A DNA stretch of 64,000 bases from Rhizomys pruinosus (Eukaryota > Chordata > Mammalia > Rodentia > Spalacidae): assembly GCA_009823505.1 (NCBI GenBank), contig VZQC01007120.1, positions 994,849-1,058,848 on the forward strand, read 5' to 3'. The stretch's first letter is position 1. Every line of letters starts with the position of its first letter. Under the pieces are notes generated by a model. The model was not told where the DNA came from. It worked only from the letters and a program-made list of their open reading frames with translations, and searched no databases. This document shows, piece by piece, positions 63,425-64,000 of this stretch. A program made the translations under genes and the position numbers.

Positions 63425-63625
63425 CAAAAGGGGCAGAGAGATGGCTCTGTGCTTGGAAGGGCGCAGCGCTCCTCCCAAGGGCTGCGCTTGGGCTCAGTGC
63501 TCCTCCCGAGGACTGCGCTTGGGCCCAGGACCCACACTGGGTAGCTCTCTCCACAGACACCCACACTCATGCACACATAGCCGCACACAGACATATGCAC
63601 ATAATTAAAAGTAAAATAGCTTATA
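63425..63625 (+). repeat. B3-like SINE with internal duplication
   Basis: Head ggggcagagagatggctctg. A 30-bp unit (gcgctcctcccaagggctgc...) is duplicated at about 63466-63495 and 63496-63525. Tail is ca-rich. Confidence 0.6.
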
Positions 63626-63702
63626 AATACAAAAAGGATATGTATGACTGTTTTTCTTCTAAAGATTTATTTCCTTGCAAGATAATTAACTATTTTAAGT
63701 GA

Positions 63703-63800
63703 AAGAAAGGAAGAAAGAAAGAAAAGAAAAAAGAGGCAAAGGAACGAACGAAAGAAACTAAGACAGAAAGAAAGGACAAAGAAAGAAAGAAAGAAAGGAA
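63703..63800. repeat. (GAAA)n microsatellite
   Basis: Interrupted GAAA/GAAC repeats. Confidence 0.92.
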
Positions 63801-64000
63801 AGGCATCGTAAAGTCTTATCCGTATGCAGCAGTGGGCAATAAGACACTAATAGCAAAAGGATGGTGGTGTTGGGGAGATCTGGACTGGGGAGGGCAGCAC
63901 GCTTAGGAAGAAGGAGGCAGGGTGGGGGTGGGGTAGAAATGCTGGCTACCGGGTGTGAGCTGTGAAGTAGTTCTATGTCTGAATAGCTAAAGAAACTCCA

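Overview
The window is a piece of a mammalian chromosome from a muroid rodent. It is packed with rodent-specific SINEs (B1, B2, B3/B4 and ID-like copies) on both strands and carries a spliced vertebrate gene. The B1 and B2 copies differ consistently from the mouse consensus that I know, for example B1 with 'cagctggggctacagggagaccctg', so a non-Mus, non-Rattus muroid is likely. I cannot name the species.

The one real protein-coding gene is the 3' half of NINL (ninein-like protein, a centrosomal and dynein-adaptor coiled-coil protein), on the + strand. Eleven exons between 6356 and 32207 join in frame into 848 codons plus a stop. They include a 1,104-bp symmetric exon (10117-11220) that matches the long isoform, and a final exon ending in the conserved C-terminus. 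The 3' UTR runs to about 32945 with an ATTAAA signal. Earlier exons, including the EF-hand region, lie before the window.

Region 1-6355 is intron with two minisatellites (44-bp and 29-bp units) and a three-deep nest of transposons (B4 split by L1, L1 split by B2). Region 6.4-32.2 kb is NINL exons in SINE-rich introns, with a 5'-truncated RPL21 processed pseudogene, solo-LTR-like elements and a chimeric B2-B1 SINE. Region 33-38 kb is intergenic and still SINE-rich. From about 38 kb the character changes: an antisense endogenous-retrovirus LTR, a 733-bp assembly gap, few SINEs, old L1 and MaLR remnants, two more minisatellites (a 30-bp hairpin unit and a 28-bp unit), a solo LTR lodged in a B2, and from 52.67 kb a long L1 with about 4.6 tandem GC-rich 5' monomers followed by decayed ORF1 and ORF2. 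The last 4.5 kb holds no recognisable gene.

No neighbouring gene appears in the 31 kb after NINL, although GINS1 lies just past the NINL 3' end in human and mouse. I found no functional RNA gene, CRISPR array or bacterial-type system. The most unusual items are the tandem monomers on the L1, odd internal poly(A) blocks and indel-rich decay in that L1, the hairpin minisatellite, and several insertion histories readable from target-site duplications.
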